DNA of 64,000 bases from Paraburkholderia sp. BCC1884. Lineage in GTDB: Bacteria > Pseudomonadota > Gammaproteobacteria > Burkholderiales > Burkholderiaceae. The notes under the pieces are model-generated. The model was not told the DNA's origin. It did not search any database and saw only the letters and a program-made list of their open reading frames with translations. How positions within the stretch are numbered: position 1 is the first letter of the stretch; the number at the start of each line of letters is the position of its first letter. Where the stretch lies: positions 62,001-126,000 of the forward strand of contig NZ_CAAJGL010000011.1 of the NCBI RefSeq assembly GCF_900996225.1, given 5' to 3'. Position numbers and translations under genes: made by a program. Of this stretch, positions 42,049 through 52,019 are shown one piece after another.

Positions 42049-44724
42049 TCACACCACGGTGTAATCGAATTCGCCGGCATCGCTCGCACGCACGGCAATC
42101 CGTTCGATCGCCGCGCCGTTCGCGATCCGTTCGAGCACTTGCTGCGCCACTTCCGGCAGCAGCGTGCCGTTCAGAATGTGATCGACATTGCGCGCGCCGG
42201 AGTCCACTTCGGTGCAGCGCGCGAGCACGGCATCGACGAGCGAGTCGTCCCACTCGAACACCGCCTTGTGATTCGACTCGATGCGCCGGCGAATCCGTTC
42301 GAGCTTCAGGTCGATGATCTCAGCGAGCACGTCGTCGGAAATCGGGTAGTACGGCACCACTTTCATACGACCGAGAAAAGCCGGTTTGAAGGTCTTGTAC
42401 AGTTGCGGGCGCAAAGTCTCGGCGAGTGCGTCGACGTCCGGCAATTCGTCGGCGCTTTTGTTCAGGCACGCCTGCATCACCGCCTGCGAGCCGACGTTCG
42501 AGGTCAGAATGATGAGCGTGTTGCGGAAATCGATCTCGCGGCCTTCGGCATCGTCCATGGTGCCCTTGTCGAACACCTGGAAGAACATTTCGAGCACGTC
42601 GGGGTGGGCCTTTTCGACCTCGTCGAGCAGCACCACCGAGTACGGATTGCGGCGCACCGCTTCGGTCAGCACGCCGCCTTCGCCGTAACCCACGTAGCCC
42701 GGAGGCGAGCCTTTCAGGCCGGAAACGCTGTGCGCTTCCTGATACTCGCTCATGTTGATGGTGACCATCTTGCGCTCGCCGCCGTACAACACGTCGGCGA
42801 GCGCAAGCGCCGTTTCGGTTTTGCCGACGCCCGATGGCCCGACGAACATGAACACGCCGCGCGGCTTGTTCGGATCTTCGAGATTCGCGCTGGCAGTGCG
42901 CACGCGCTGGGCGATTGCGTCGAGCGCATGGTCCTGGCCAATCACACGCGCAGCCAGCAGCGGTTGCAGATTCAGCACGGTCTGGATCTCGTCCTTGACC
43001 ATGCGGCCGAGCGGAATGCCAGTCCACGAGGCGACGATTTCGGCGACCACGTGGCCGTCGACCTGCAAGGGCACCATCGGCTGCCCGCCTTGCAGCGCTT
43101 GCAATTCGGCCACGCGCACGGCGAGCGTTTCGCGGGCGAGTTGCGCCTTAGCGGCCTGCTCCGCGTCAGCACTGCTCACACGCGACGCGTCGATATCCGC
43201 GCGCAAACCAACGATCTCCGTCACCAGCGCGCGTTCTTTGTCGTAGCGCGCTTCGTCTTCGGCCAGATCCTCGAGGTCTTCTTCACGCAACTCGCGCAAT
43301 GCGGCGAGCCGCTCGTCGTGCACCGCGCCGCTCGCCGCTTCGCGTTCCAGCGCGGCGATTTCCGCGTCGATACGTTCGAGTCGTTTCTTCGTGTCGTCGA
43401 TCGCCGCCGGTGTCGAACTGTGAGCGAGCGCCACTTTCGCGCAAGCGGTGTCGAGCACGCTGATCGCCTTGTCCGGCAGTTGCCGTCCGCTGATGTAGCG
43501 ATGCGACAGACGCACGGCTTCGGTAATCGCATCGTCGAGCACGCGCACGTTGAAATGCTTTTCCATCAAGCCCGACATGCCGCGCAGCATCGCGGCGGCC
43601 AGTGTCTCGCCCGGTTCCTCGATCTTCACGACCTGGAAGCGCCGCGCGAGCGCCGCGTCTTTCTCGAAGTACTTCTTGTACTCGCTCCACGTGGTCGCCG
43701 CGATGGTGCGCAACTCACCGCGCGCCAGGGCGGGTTTCAGCAGGTTCGCCGCGTCGTTCTGGCCGGCCTGGCCGCCGGCGCCAATGATCGTATGCGCTTC
43801 ATCGATGAACAGAATGATCGGATGCGGGCTCTTCTTCACCTCGTCGATCACGTTTTTCAGGCGGTTTTCGAACTCGCCTTTGACGCTCGCGCCGGCTTGC
43901 AGCAGGCCCATGTCGAGTACGTGCAGCGCCACGCCTTTGAGCGGCGCGGGGACATCGCCGGCGGCAATGCGCAGCGCGAGACCTTCGACCACCGCGGTTT
44001 TGCCGACACCCGCCTCGCCCGTCATGATCGGGTTGTTCTGGCGTCGGCGCATCAGGATATCGATGGTCTGGCGAATCTCGCCTTCTCGGCCGATCACCGG
44101 ATCGATCTTGCCCTCGCGAGCCCGTTGTGTGAGATTGCTGGTGTACGTATCAAGCGCGGGCGTTGTCGAGGGCGCGCCCGAAACGACGTCGGCTGCCGTG
44201 GTGTCGTTTGTGTGCGCCTCTGGGCTTTCCGTTGCGTTGCCGCGTTCGATTTCGCGCGACCCCATGGTCAGCTCGTCGAACTTGTGCTTAAGGTCGGTCA
44301 CGCGCACCTCGCGCAGCAACGGCGACATGCGCTCGGCAAATTGCGCGAGATCCGGCGCAGTCAGCAGCGCGAGCAGCAAATGCCCGGAGCGGATCCGTCC
44401 AATCTGCGAATCGAGCGACGCAATCAACCACGCCTGTTCGAGCAGTTCGATCAGATGCCTGGAGAACACCGGCGTGCGCGTATTGCCGGTTTTCAGCCGC
44501 TGCAACTCACTTTCCACATCGGAGCTCAATGCATGCACGTCGATCCGGCTGGCGCGCAACGCCAGCGAGACATCGCTCGCCGGTTCATCCAGCAAGGCCA
44601 GCAGCAGATGCTCCAGGTCGACCTCATAGTGACCGCGCGCGAGGCAGTTGTTGGCCGCGAGCAACGCCGCCTGCCGGCAGGTCGGATTCAGTTTGGCGAT
44701 GAGAGTGTTGAGGGACGTGCTCAT
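42049..44724 (-). CDS. tssH: T6SS sheath-disassembly ATPase TssH (ClpV)
   Basis: An 891-residue AAA+ protein of ClpB/ClpV type. The N-terminal Clp domain (LNTLIAKLNPTCRQAALLAA) should bind the TssC helix. D1 has Walker A GEAGVGKTAVVEG and FIDEAHTIIGAGG; a coiled-coil middle part follows, then D2 with GPSGVGKTETALALAD and VLLDEVEKAHPDV. ClpV refolds or disassembles contracted TssBC sheath for reuse. Context with tssG and tssA excludes a general ClpB. The 35-bp gap to tssG suggests the same transcript. Confidence 0.95.
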   Translation of the reverse strand: MSTSLNTLIAKLNPTCRQAALLAANNCLARGHYEVDLEHLLLALLDEPASDVSLALRASRIDVHALSSDVESELQRLKTGNTRTPVFSRHLIELLEQAWLIASLDSQIGRIRSGHLLLALLTAPDLAQFAERMSPLLREVRVTDLKHKFDELTMGSREIERGNATESPEAHTNDTTAADVVSGAPSTTPALDTYTSNLTQRAREGKIDPVIGREGEIRQTIDILMRRRQNNPIMTGEAGVGKTAVVEGLALRIAAGDVPAPLKGVALHVLDMGLLQAGASVKGEFENRLKNVIDEVKKSPHPIILFIDEAHTIIGAGGQAGQNDAANLLKPALARGELRTIAATTWSEYKKYFEKDAALARRFQVVKIEEPGETLAAAMLRGMSGLMEKHFNVRVLDDAITEAVRLSHRYISGRQLPDKAISVLDTACAKVALAHSSTPAAIDDTKKRLERIDAEIAALEREAASGAVHDERLAALRELREEDLEDLAEDEARYDKERALVTEIVGLRADIDASRVSSADAEQAAKAQLARETLAVRVAELQALQGGQPMVPLQVDGHVVAEIVASWTGIPLGRMVKDEIQTVLNLQPLLAARVIGQDHALDAIAQRVRTASANLEDPNKPRGVFMFVGPSGVGKTETALALADVLYGGERKMVTINMSEYQEAHSVSGLKGSPPGYVGYGEGGVLTEAVRRNPYSVVLLDEVEKAHPDVLEMFFQVFDKGTMDDAEGREIDFRNTLIILTSNVGSQAVMQACLNKSADELPDVDALAETLRPQLYKTFKPAFLGRMKVVPYYPISDDVLAEIIDLKLERIRRRIESNHKAVFEWDDSLVDAVLARCTEVDSGARNVDHILNGTLLPEVAQQVLERIANGAAIERIAVRASDAGEFDYTVV

Positions 44725-44759
44725 GTCGTGCGATCCAGGTCCAGGGTTATTCGTTATGG

Positions 44760-45854
44760 TCAGTGAATCACGTGCAATTCGTAGCGGGCATCCGCGCGAT
44801 CTTCAGCAGCTTGCCGCGTGCAGAGAAAGGCGTCCCAGCCGAGACGCGCGCCCTGGCTCAACAGGCTCGGTCCGACTTCCTCGCGGCGCAGCACCAGCGA
44901 CACTTCGTATTCAAGCGTGACGCCTGCCAGCAACGTCAGCATGCGTTCGAGCGCCACCGCCCGGTCCGCGCCCGGCAAGAACGCTTCGTAGTCGGCTTTG
45001 TCGAGCGGGCCGATCACGAGACGGGCTCGCATGTCACGCTGCCAGACCCGCTCGCCGGCCAGGGCGGTCGCGCCCAGTGTCGCGTTGACGCCGCCGAGCA
45101 CGGTCAGTTGATCGCGCGGCACGTCGTACCATTTGCCGATGAACTGCTCGACGCGCACCCGCACCTTGAAATACTCCGACAACGTGCGCTGCAGATAAGC
45201 CGCCGACACCGGCCGATGCCGCGCGGCCAGCGCGTATCCGGCAATCGCCTCGTCGAACAGCGCGCCTTCGCCGCCTTGCAGGCTGTTGCGTGTGTCTTCG
45301 TCGGCGACGCCGGCGAGCGCGAGCAACAGCGGCAGATAGCGCTCGTCGCGATCCAGTTCGTAGTGAAACGGCAAGCGGTATTTCTTCCACGCCGCGTAGA
45401 ACAGCGCGGTCGCGCGATTGGAAAACACGTCGAAGAATTCGCGTGCGGCACGGTCGCGCCTGATCTGCTCGCGCTCGATGATCTGCTCGGTGTAGTGCAG
45501 CGGCAATGCGCCCTGCCCACCGAGCAAACCGAAAAAGGCCGGCGTGATATCCACTTTATCCAGCGAACCGTCTTCGAGCGCCGCAGTGCGTTGCGCTTTC
45601 TCCTTCAGCGCGGCGCCATCGGAATCGTAGGACTGCGCGCCGTGAATCTCGCTCGGCGGAAACGACATCGACAGCGAATTGCGAAAGGCAATCCGCTGCG
45701 CCACGATCTCGCCCGGGCGACCCGTTTGGGATGGCGAGCGCTGCGAGAACCACTTCTCGAGAATCCGTACCGCCTGAAAAAATTCGAAGCGATGGGGTTC
45801 GTCGAGAAGCTGCTCGACTACGCCAGGATCGATTCGCCGCTGCGCGGTTTGCAT
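44760..45854 (-). CDS. tssG: type VI baseplate protein TssG
   Basis: A 364-residue protein of the ImpH/VasB family: HRFEFFQAVRILEKWF near the start, IAFRNSLSMSFPPSEI, FFGLLGGQGALPLHYTEQI and VRVEQFIGKWYDVP. With TssE, TssF and TssK it forms the baseplate wedge. The start overlaps the end of tssF by 37 bp, a strong sign of coupled translation. Confidence 0.93.
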   Translation of the reverse strand: MQTAQRRIDPGVVEQLLDEPHRFEFFQAVRILEKWFSQRSPSQTGRPGEIVAQRIAFRNSLSMSFPPSEIHGAQSYDSDGAALKEKAQRTAALEDGSLDKVDITPAFFGLLGGQGALPLHYTEQIIEREQIRRDRAAREFFDVFSNRATALFYAAWKKYRLPFHYELDRDERYLPLLLALAGVADEDTRNSLQGGEGALFDEAIAGYALAARHRPVSAAYLQRTLSEYFKVRVRVEQFIGKWYDVPRDQLTVLGGVNATLGATALAGERVWQRDMRARLVIGPLDKADYEAFLPGADRAVALERMLTLLAGVTLEYEVSLVLRREEVGPSLLSQGARLGWDAFLCTRQAAEDRADARYELHVIH

Positions 45855-47656
45855 CGCAAAATCTCCTCACCCGTGCGCTTCGACACGACGACCAGTTGCA
45901 CAAAGCTGTTCAGATGCACGTACAGTCCGAAAAAAGTATCGATCACGCGCACGAACGAAGCGAGACTCGTGCCGACAAAATGCTCTTCGTCGATCGTCAG
46001 GCGGATCTCGATACCACGCACGAAGGTGGCGAACGGTTTGCCCGGCAGCCATTGCACGGCGCCGCGCTGTTCAATACCCACCAGACCGTCGATATGCCGC
46101 GCCGACACCGCCGTGCGCCGCAAATCGTAGAGCACCAGCATTTCCTTGAACGCCGACAATCCGCTATTGGAGAGCGACACGTGATTCAAGGCCAGATGCG
46201 AAATCAGCCGCCAATGCGAGGCCCGGCCGCGCTCGAAGCGCACGCTCGGCGTAGGCCGGCGCAACATCGAAATGCTGCCGGTCAGCGAGCCGCCTTCCAG
46301 AAACAGATCGCCGCCTTCGAGACCGACCGCGAGACCCGCGGGCAAATCTCGATTCGTACACGTGAGATCCAGACTCAACGTATCCGTTTGCGGCGCAGCC
46401 GGTTCGAAGTCGATATCGACGATCGATATCTCGGTCTCGTAGCCGGGGCTTTTCTGTGCGACCCAATCGTTGCGACGCGCGAACCAGTAATGTCCCGCAC
46501 GCGCCGCTTCACCGTGATGCAGCGAGTAGAACGGCCGGAATTCGATCACCGATTCTTCGTGTGCCTGCTGCCTCACGAGCTTCACCGAGTCGATCGAGTA
46601 GACCTCGTAGGCGAACGCGCGGCGGGCCTCGGCGATCACCGGGTACGAAATCGCCTGGTGGCTGATACGGATCGGCTCGCCGTGCTGTTCGAACAGGTTG
46701 ACCACCGGGGTGCAGAACAGCCGGAAATGATGTGCGGCCAACGAGTCGAGCAGGCGCGCGACGTGCGAATCGCTGCGCACATCCTTGAGCACGATATGCA
46801 GCGTCAGACGCTGGCACCGGCCGCTTGCGCGCGTCATTGCGGCGAGATCGAAATCGGCGAAATTGAATTTCTCGGGGAACGCGAAGTATTCGGTCAGCAG
46901 CCGGTACGCCGGATGCGATCTGGCCGGATAGTCGATCAGCGCGTCGTCTTCGTCGAAGCCCGCTTGCACGAGCGGCGAGTTGCGCAACGGGGTCCACACG
47001 CCGCGCCGGTCGGCCTCGACATAGGTGGCCATGGCATTGATGAACAGGCAATCCGCCAGCGCCGCGATGAACGACTGTTCGCCATGCAAATGCGTGCGGA
47101 GTGCGCCGACTTTGAGTGCGGAAAGGTCGAGTTGCGCGGCGGTCGATTCGAACGTGATCGACACCATCGCCGTGGCATTGGCGGGCAGCACGGTCGCACT
47201 CGGCGCCATCGCCACCGACGTGTATTTCGCTTCCGAAATGCGCACGGGCGCCAGCGTGACGTCATAAGCCGTGCGAAAGCGGCACTGCACGCCGCGAATC
47301 GGCCGCGACTTCAACTCGGTGCCGCGCTCCACGCACACGGGCTCGGTGAGATGACTGAGCGCGGCGGACGTGCCCAACTGCGCGATCGAGCACGACGGAA
47401 ACGGCCGCAGATAGTGCGGATATAGCACTTCCAGCAGCGCTTCGGTGAATTCGGGGTAGTCGTCGTCGAGTTTCTTGTTGATGCGCGCGCCCAGCAAGGC
47501 GAACGATTCGATCATCCGCTCGACATGCGGATCTTCACAGTGCTCGCCGGACATGGCGAGGCGCGCCGCGATCTTCGGATAGCGCTCGGCGAAATCGCGC
47601 GAATAGCGCCGCAGAAATGACAACTCGCGCTCGTAATACGGCAGCAATTCTTCCAT
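45818..47656 (-). CDS. tssF: type VI baseplate protein TssF
   Basis: A 612-residue ImpG/VasA-family protein: LLPYYERELSFLRRYSRDFA at the N-terminus, DPHVERMIESFALLGARIN, LLEVLYPHYLRPFPS, and near the C-terminus FVRVIDTFFGLYVHLNSFVQ. It is the largest wedge component of the baseplate. It sits between tssE (114 bp upstream) and tssG (overlapping), in conserved order. Confidence 0.95.
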   Translation of the reverse strand: MEELLPYYERELSFLRRYSRDFAERYPKIAARLAMSGEHCEDPHVERMIESFALLGARINKKLDDDYPEFTEALLEVLYPHYLRPFPSCSIAQLGTSAALSHLTEPVCVERGTELKSRPIRGVQCRFRTAYDVTLAPVRISEAKYTSVAMAPSATVLPANATAMVSITFESTAAQLDLSALKVGALRTHLHGEQSFIAALADCLFINAMATYVEADRRGVWTPLRNSPLVQAGFDEDDALIDYPARSHPAYRLLTEYFAFPEKFNFADFDLAAMTRASGRCQRLTLHIVLKDVRSDSHVARLLDSLAAHHFRLFCTPVVNLFEQHGEPIRISHQAISYPVIAEARRAFAYEVYSIDSVKLVRQQAHEESVIEFRPFYSLHHGEAARAGHYWFARRNDWVAQKSPGYETEISIVDIDFEPAAPQTDTLSLDLTCTNRDLPAGLAVGLEGGDLFLEGGSLTGSISMLRRPTPSVRFERGRASHWRLISHLALNHVSLSNSGLSAFKEMLVLYDLRRTAVSARHIDGLVGIEQRGAVQWLPGKPFATFVRGIEIRLTIDEEHFVGTSLASFVRVIDTFFGLYVHLNSFVQLVVVSKRTGEEILRCKPRSGESILA

Positions 47657-47770
47657 CGATCTATCCCCGGACCTGAACCTTCTCCGCCCAATCTTTCACC
47701 ACTGTGGCGCGTGTCGGTGGCGGCAAAAAGCGGTACTCATACACAACCCGGCAACAGCTAAACCACCGGG

Positions 47771-48250
47771 CTACAGCTTCGCGCGAGCGCGCGACACCGA
47801 ATATTGCAGCGTGGACGGTTGCAGCATCGCATCGAAACTCACCGGTTCTTCCGCCGGATGCACGACCAGCAGCGCCTGAATCGCGAAGTTCAGCGCATTG
47901 GTCGATTGTTCATTCAGTTCGAGCGTGACCGCCACTTGTTGCAGGCGCGGCTCGTGCCGTGCAATCGCCTGTTGAATCGACTTGCAGATAAACGTGCGGT
48001 CATAATGACTCGCGAGGCTCAAGCCCGCGAAATCGTTCAGCCCATACGTGAGCACCGAGCGCTGACATTCAGGCAGCGCCGCCAGTTCGTGCTCCGTCAG
48101 TGCGATGCGCGTATTCAGAATCGCTTCGACGTCGCGTGCGACCGTGCTTTTCAATTCATCCAACGACAACTGCCGCATCGCCGCAGAAGCCGGCAGATGC
48201 GGTTCGTCGTCGAACAGCTTGTCGAGAAAGCTGGGTTCGAAGCGTTTCAT
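47771..48250 (-). CDS. tssE: type VI baseplate protein TssE (gp25-like)
   Basis: A 159-residue gp25-family lysozyme-like protein without the lysozyme active site. Seen: FEPSFLDKLFDDEP, VARDVEAILNTR, SVLTYGLNDFAGL and IQQAIARHEPRL. It primes sheath polymerisation on the baseplate. ATG at 48250 (MKRFEPSF) was chosen; an upstream in-frame ATG would add 14 residues. It lies between hcp and tssF. Confidence 0.9.
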   Translation of the reverse strand: MKRFEPSFLDKLFDDEPHLPASAAMRQLSLDELKSTVARDVEAILNTRIALTEHELAALPECQRSVLTYGLNDFAGLSLASHYDRTFICKSIQQAIARHEPRLQQVAVTLELNEQSTNALNFAIQALLVVHPAEEPVSFDAMLQPSTLQYSVSRARAKL

Positions 48251-48335
48251 CAGCGTCCGAAGAACCGGATCGATGCGCGGCGCACACCACATGTGACAGC
48301 TCTTTCAAGCCACCCGTGCCGCGTGCGCCCGTGCA

Positions 48336-48839
48336 TCAGACCGCGTACGTCTTGTCGTTCTTCGTCAGGCTCCACGCGCCTTGCGCATTGCCGCCCTGGT
48401 TGCCGCCGATCTTCTGCTGCGTGTACTTCCACTGCACCGCAGCGTACTTCAGCGAGAACTGTTCGGTCGGCAAGCCTTCGCCCACCACGCTCGGCGTCGC
48501 GCTCGAAATGATCACGTACTTGAGCTTCACTTCCAGGTACTTGATGCGGTTGCCTTCGCCGTCCGAGCGCATGAAGTCGATCGTGACTTCGTCGAACGTC
48601 GTGCCGCCCGAGGCGTGTTGATAGATCAACGGGCTGACCACGTCGATATCTTTGGTGAACTGCATGTCGGCGTGTTCGCAACGCTCGGACGTGTGACCGC
48701 CCGCAGTCGATGCGGTTGCCGAACGCGGTTGCGTGATCGCGTGGCTCCACGAATCGATTTCGATCCAGCCGGCATGATCCTTATCAGCGGATTCGCCCTT
48801 GATGGCCGGATTGCCGAATTTTAAATAGATATCCTTCAT
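48336..48839 (-). CDS. hcp: T6SS tube protein Hcp (TssD)
   Basis: A 167-residue Hcp: MKDIYLKFGNPAIKGES, then IEIDSWSHAITQP, FTKDIDVVSPLIYQHAS, FDEVTIDFM and GEGNRIKYLEVKLKYVIISS. It forms hexameric rings that stack into the inner tube and carry cargo. It is slightly longer than the common ~160-residue Hcp and is positioned between tssC and tssE. A purine-rich site (AAAGAGG-like on the plus strand, read in reverse) was not clear. Confidence 0.95.
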   Translation of the reverse strand: MKDIYLKFGNPAIKGESADKDHAGWIEIDSWSHAITQPRSATASTAGGHTSERCEHADMQFTKDIDVVSPLIYQHASGGTTFDEVTIDFMRSDGEGNRIKYLEVKLKYVIISSATPSVVGEGLPTEQFSLKYAAVQWKYTQQKIGGNQGGNAQGAWSLTKNDKTYAV

Positions 48840-48911
48840 AACTCATCGCTCCCCAAAGAGGTGGTTTTAGCAGTGAACCCGTGCGGCCGGCACGGGCTCC
48901 CTGATTTTCAT

Positions 48912-50402
48912 TTATGAATTGGCCGGCTTCGGCAAATCTGCGACCAGTCGCAACGAGATCGACAGTTCGTCCAACTGGAAGTGCGGACGCAGGAATGCGA
49001 CCGAACGATAGGCACCCGGCTTGCCCGGGATTTCGGAAACCTGAATCGACGCCTCACGCAGCGGAAACTGCGCCTTCTGCTCCTGAGTCGCGTTGTCGTC
49101 GAGCAGCACGTACTGCGAGATCCAACGGTTCAGGAAAACTTCGACGTTCTGCGCCGAAGCGAAGCTGCCGATCTTGTCGCGCATCATCGCCTTCAGGTAG
49201 TGCGCCACGCGCGATACCGAGAAGATGTATTGCAATTGCGCGGACAGCACGGCATTCGCGTTCGCGCTGTCGGTGCTGTACTTCTTCGGCTTTTGCACCG
49301 ACTGCGCAGCGAAGAACGCGGCGTAGTCCGAGTTCTTGCAGTGCACGAGCGGAATGAAACCGAGGTCGCTCAGTTCCTTTTCGCGGCGGTCGGTGATCGC
49401 GATTTCGGTCGGGCACTTCAGCGCGACTTCGCCGTCGTCGGTCTTGAACGTGTGGGTGGGCAGATCTTCGACCAGACCGCCGCCTTCCACACCGCGAATC
49501 GCCGCGCACCAGCCGAAGTCGTCGAATGCGGCCGTCAGCCGTGCGGCGAACGCCCACGCTGCGTTACACCACAGATATTTGCTGTGATCCGTGCCGTCCA
49601 CCTCTTCGACGAAGTTAAAGCCTTCCGCCGTGGCGCCGTCTTTCGGATTGAACGGCAGGCGACCGAGAAAGCGCGGCAGTGTGAGACCCACGTAGCGCGA
49701 ATCTTCGGCGTCGCGAAAGGATTTCCACTTGGCGTATTCGACCGTGTCGAACACCTTGCCGAGATCGCGCGGCTTGCCGAGATCGGCGAACGTTTCGAGA
49801 CCCAGCAACTCCGGCGAGGCCGAAGCGATAAACGGCGCGTGCGCTGCCGCCGCGACATGCGACATCTGCTCGATGAAGTACACGTCTTCCGGCTGGCGCG
49901 TCACTTCGAAGTCGCCGATGATCGTGCCGAACGGCGCGCCGCCGAAGGTGCCGAATTCTTCTTCGTAGACCTTCTTGAAGAGCGCGCTCTGATCGAATTC
50001 GATCGCGGTCTTGAAGTCGCGCACGAGGTCGCGCTTGGGCGCGTGCAGCGCCTTGATCTTGACCGTGGCGCCCGTGTTGCTCTCTTTGCACAGATAGTCC
50101 AGACCGCGCCACGTGCTTTCCATCCGCTGGAATTCCGCCGCGTGCATCACCGCGCTCAACTGCGAGGAAATCAGGCGGTCGAGTTCGGCGACGCGCGCGT
50201 CGATGGTTGCCGACAGGTTGTCGGACACCACCACCGTGCCGTCGAGCACCTCGCGCACGAGTTCGCCGATCAGGTCTTTCGCGCGCGCATGCTCGGAATC
50301 GGACTTCGCCACGCGGCTTTTCTCGACGATCTCGTCGAGCAGCGTGGATTCCGTACCGCCTTGCGCGGTGGCGAGTTGGGCTGCTGCCGTTTGCTGGTTC
50401 AT
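48912..50402 (-). CDS. tssC: T6SS sheath large subunit TssC
   Basis: A 496-residue VipB/ImpD protein: MESTWRGLDYLCKESN, FGTIIGDFEVTRQPEDVYFI, RFLGRLPFNP, CNAAWAFAARLTAAF and VFLNRWISQYVLLDD with the C-terminal PGAYRSVAFLRPHFQLDEL. With TssB it builds the contractile sheath. It follows tssB by 14 bp, an invariant pairing. Confidence 0.96.
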   Translation of the reverse strand: MNQQTAAAQLATAQGGTESTLLDEIVEKSRVAKSDSEHARAKDLIGELVREVLDGTVVVSDNLSATIDARVAELDRLISSQLSAVMHAAEFQRMESTWRGLDYLCKESNTGATVKIKALHAPKRDLVRDFKTAIEFDQSALFKKVYEEEFGTFGGAPFGTIIGDFEVTRQPEDVYFIEQMSHVAAAAHAPFIASASPELLGLETFADLGKPRDLGKVFDTVEYAKWKSFRDAEDSRYVGLTLPRFLGRLPFNPKDGATAEGFNFVEEVDGTDHSKYLWCNAAWAFAARLTAAFDDFGWCAAIRGVEGGGLVEDLPTHTFKTDDGEVALKCPTEIAITDRREKELSDLGFIPLVHCKNSDYAAFFAAQSVQKPKKYSTDSANANAVLSAQLQYIFSVSRVAHYLKAMMRDKIGSFASAQNVEVFLNRWISQYVLLDDNATQEQKAQFPLREASIQVSEIPGKPGAYRSVAFLRPHFQLDELSISLRLVADLPKPANS

Positions 50403-50416
50403 CTCACACCCCGTGC

Positions 50417-50944
50417 TTATTCGCCCTGCTTGTCGTGGTCGGCCGCGTGGCCCTGGTCTTTCGCCAGGGTTTGCAGCTGCTGCGTGTTGTTGAGCACTTC
50501 GCTCAGCAGGTCTTCGAGTTTGTCGTTACCCGCGAGCTTGTTGCGCAGATCGGCGAGCTTCGAACGGGCTTCGAGCAGACGTCGCAACGGTTCGATTTGC
50601 GCGACCACTTCGTCGGGATTGAAATCGGCCATCGACTTGAAGCGCAGATCGACCGCGAATTTGCCACCCGCTTCGCTCAGGCGGTTTTCCACCTGAAACG
50701 CGGCGCGCGGCTCGATCGCCTTCATCACGTCGTCGAAATTGTCGCGGTCGATATTGACGAACTTGCGATCGCGCAGTTTGGGCTGCTCGACTTCGGATTG
50801 CCCGGCCAGATCGGCGACCACGCCGACGACGAACGGCAACTCCTTCACCTCGATCGCATCGCCGCGCTCGACCTCATAGGTCAACTGAACGCGGGGCGGC
50901 CGCACTTTTTGCAAGCGTTTCTGAATGCTTTCTTTCTTCGCCAT
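50417..50944 (-). CDS. tssB: T6SS sheath small subunit TssB
   Basis: A 175-residue VipA/ImpC-type protein: KKESIQKRLQKVRPPRVQLT, VKELPFVVGVVADLAG, FVNIDRDNFDDVMKAI and VDLRFKSMADFNPDEVVAQI. Partner of TssC in the sheath. It is preceded by the TPR lipoprotein gene 37 bp away, within the same leftward operon. Confidence 0.96.
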   Translation of the reverse strand: MAKKESIQKRLQKVRPPRVQLTYEVERGDAIEVKELPFVVGVVADLAGQSEVEQPKLRDRKFVNIDRDNFDDVMKAIEPRAAFQVENRLSEAGGKFAVDLRFKSMADFNPDEVVAQIEPLRRLLEARSKLADLRNKLAGNDKLEDLLSEVLNNTQQLQTLAKDQGHAADHDKQGE

Positions 50945-50981
50945 CGTCGGCTCCCGGATGCGAGTGGATCAGGCCTGTGGA

Positions 50982-51662
50982 TCAGCGCAGCGCGCTGAAC
51001 GGATCGGACGCGCCGCCGCTTTGCGCGGCTTTGGCGGGTGCTGCCGGCGCCGCCGGTGCGGCGGGCGCAGCCGGCGTGGGGGCCGGAGCCGCCGCACCGG
51101 TAGTGGCGTCCGGCGCCTCGGCGGGCTTGCCCTTGGCGACGTGGCGCACGTAGCGCTTCTTTTTCACCACCGGCTTGTCGCTCGGATCGGGCGGGAACAG
51201 CGTGGCTTCGCCGAGCGTGTCGCGCAACTGCCTGGCAAGCGCCTGAGCGTCCGACTTCGCGTCGCCCGCGAGCGAGGCGTCCTGACGCAATTCGCCGAGC
51301 GATTGCGTGGCGACGCGCAGGCCGGCCACGGCCAGCACGCTCTTCGCCTGACGATCGGTCTGATCGCGCTGCAGCGCTTCTTGCGCGGCGACGATAGCCT
51401 GACCGTAATGACCCTGCGTGAACTGGATCTGTGCAATGCGCGACCACGGCTCTTCACGCGTCGGGTCGGTTTTGGAAAGATCTTGATAAAGCGCAATGGC
51501 GCGATCCTGATCGCCGCCCTTGGCGACCGTATCGGCGTCGGCGAGTTGCTTATTAAAAGCCTCAGGTGTGGTCGCCACGTTGTTGCCTTGTGTCGCGCAA
51601 CCGGCCATCACGCCGCATGCCAACACGACCCCAGATAGTTTTACTAACAGACGCTCATTCAT
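50982..51662 (-). CDS. TPR-containing outer-membrane lipoprotein of the T6SS locus
   Basis: A 226-residue lipoprotein: signal with lipobox VMAGC (acylated Cys22), followed by tetratricopeptide-like helices (NKQLADADTVAKGGDQDRAI; QFTQGHYGQAIVAAQEALQR) and a C-terminal Lys-rich then Ala/Pro-rich tail ending SDPFSALR. It heads the tssBC operon in the way TagM-like lipoproteins do in some Burkholderia clusters, but the symbol is not certain. It could interact with the membrane complex or cell wall. Confidence 0.78.
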   Translation of the reverse strand: MNERLLVKLSGVVLACGVMAGCATQGNNVATTPEAFNKQLADADTVAKGGDQDRAIALYQDLSKTDPTREEPWSRIAQIQFTQGHYGQAIVAAQEALQRDQTDRQAKSVLAVAGLRVATQSLGELRQDASLAGDAKSDAQALARQLRDTLGEATLFPPDPSDKPVVKKKRYVRHVAKGKPAEAPDATTGAAAPAPTPAAPAAPAAPAAPAKAAQSGGASDPFSALR

Positions 51663-52019
51663 CGTTTTTCACCGACGTGCGAATTTTTTAATTCAAGGAG
51701 AAACCGGAGTTTTGCTTTGCTTCAAGTGCGCGGGTATAGTACAGGCCAATTTTCGATAATTCAACTTTCGTGTGAAGTAGCATTGCACAAAAAAAATCCG
51801 TGCTGATCATTTAAAGCAAACATGCAGAAATTGTTTCCGGCTCCAATAGTACGCATACGTCGTGCGGAAAAAATTTCCACTCGCTGACGGTAGAAAAGCA
51901 TGCGCCGTCCAGTGGATGCACTTTGCATAAATAGGCATTACGTGGCATGACGTTGCTGCGAATTTGCCGATTTGATTTCGTTATCGATGTTTAGACGGGG
52001 AGCGGCGTCGAGCCGGTCG
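51663..52019. other. 357-bp A/T-rich divergent control region of the T6SS locus
   Basis: No gene is supported. It separates the two main T6SS operons and is clearly more A/T-rich than flanking genes, with A8 at 51788-51795 and AAAAAATTT near 51867. This could favour binding by H-NS-type silencers (inference). One promoter toward the tssBC operon was found; two near-matches to sigma-54 sites have the wrong spacing. Confidence 0.55.
51736..51764 (-). promoter_or_regulatory. sigma-70-type promoter of the tssBC-hcp-tssEFGHA operon
   Basis: On the minus strand TTGAAT (51764-51759), a 17-bp spacer and TACTAT (51741-51736). The predicted start near 51729 gives a leader of about 67 nt to the TPR lipoprotein gene. 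Confidence 0.6.

Noticed and set aside
42049-44724. General chaperone ClpB
   Set aside because: Context between tssA and tssG and the N-terminal ClpV-type domain identify it as TssH.
41392-44766. Over 1100-codon open frame antisense to tssA and tssH
   Set aside because: The encoded protein is Arg/His-rich and has no family pattern, whereas tssA and tssH on the other strand are unambiguous.
51911-51957. Two sigma-54-like sequences (TGGATGCACTTTGC and TGGCATGACGTTGC) before tssJ
   Set aside because: In both, GG and GC are separated by 9 rather than the required 10 bases, so neither is reported as a promoter.
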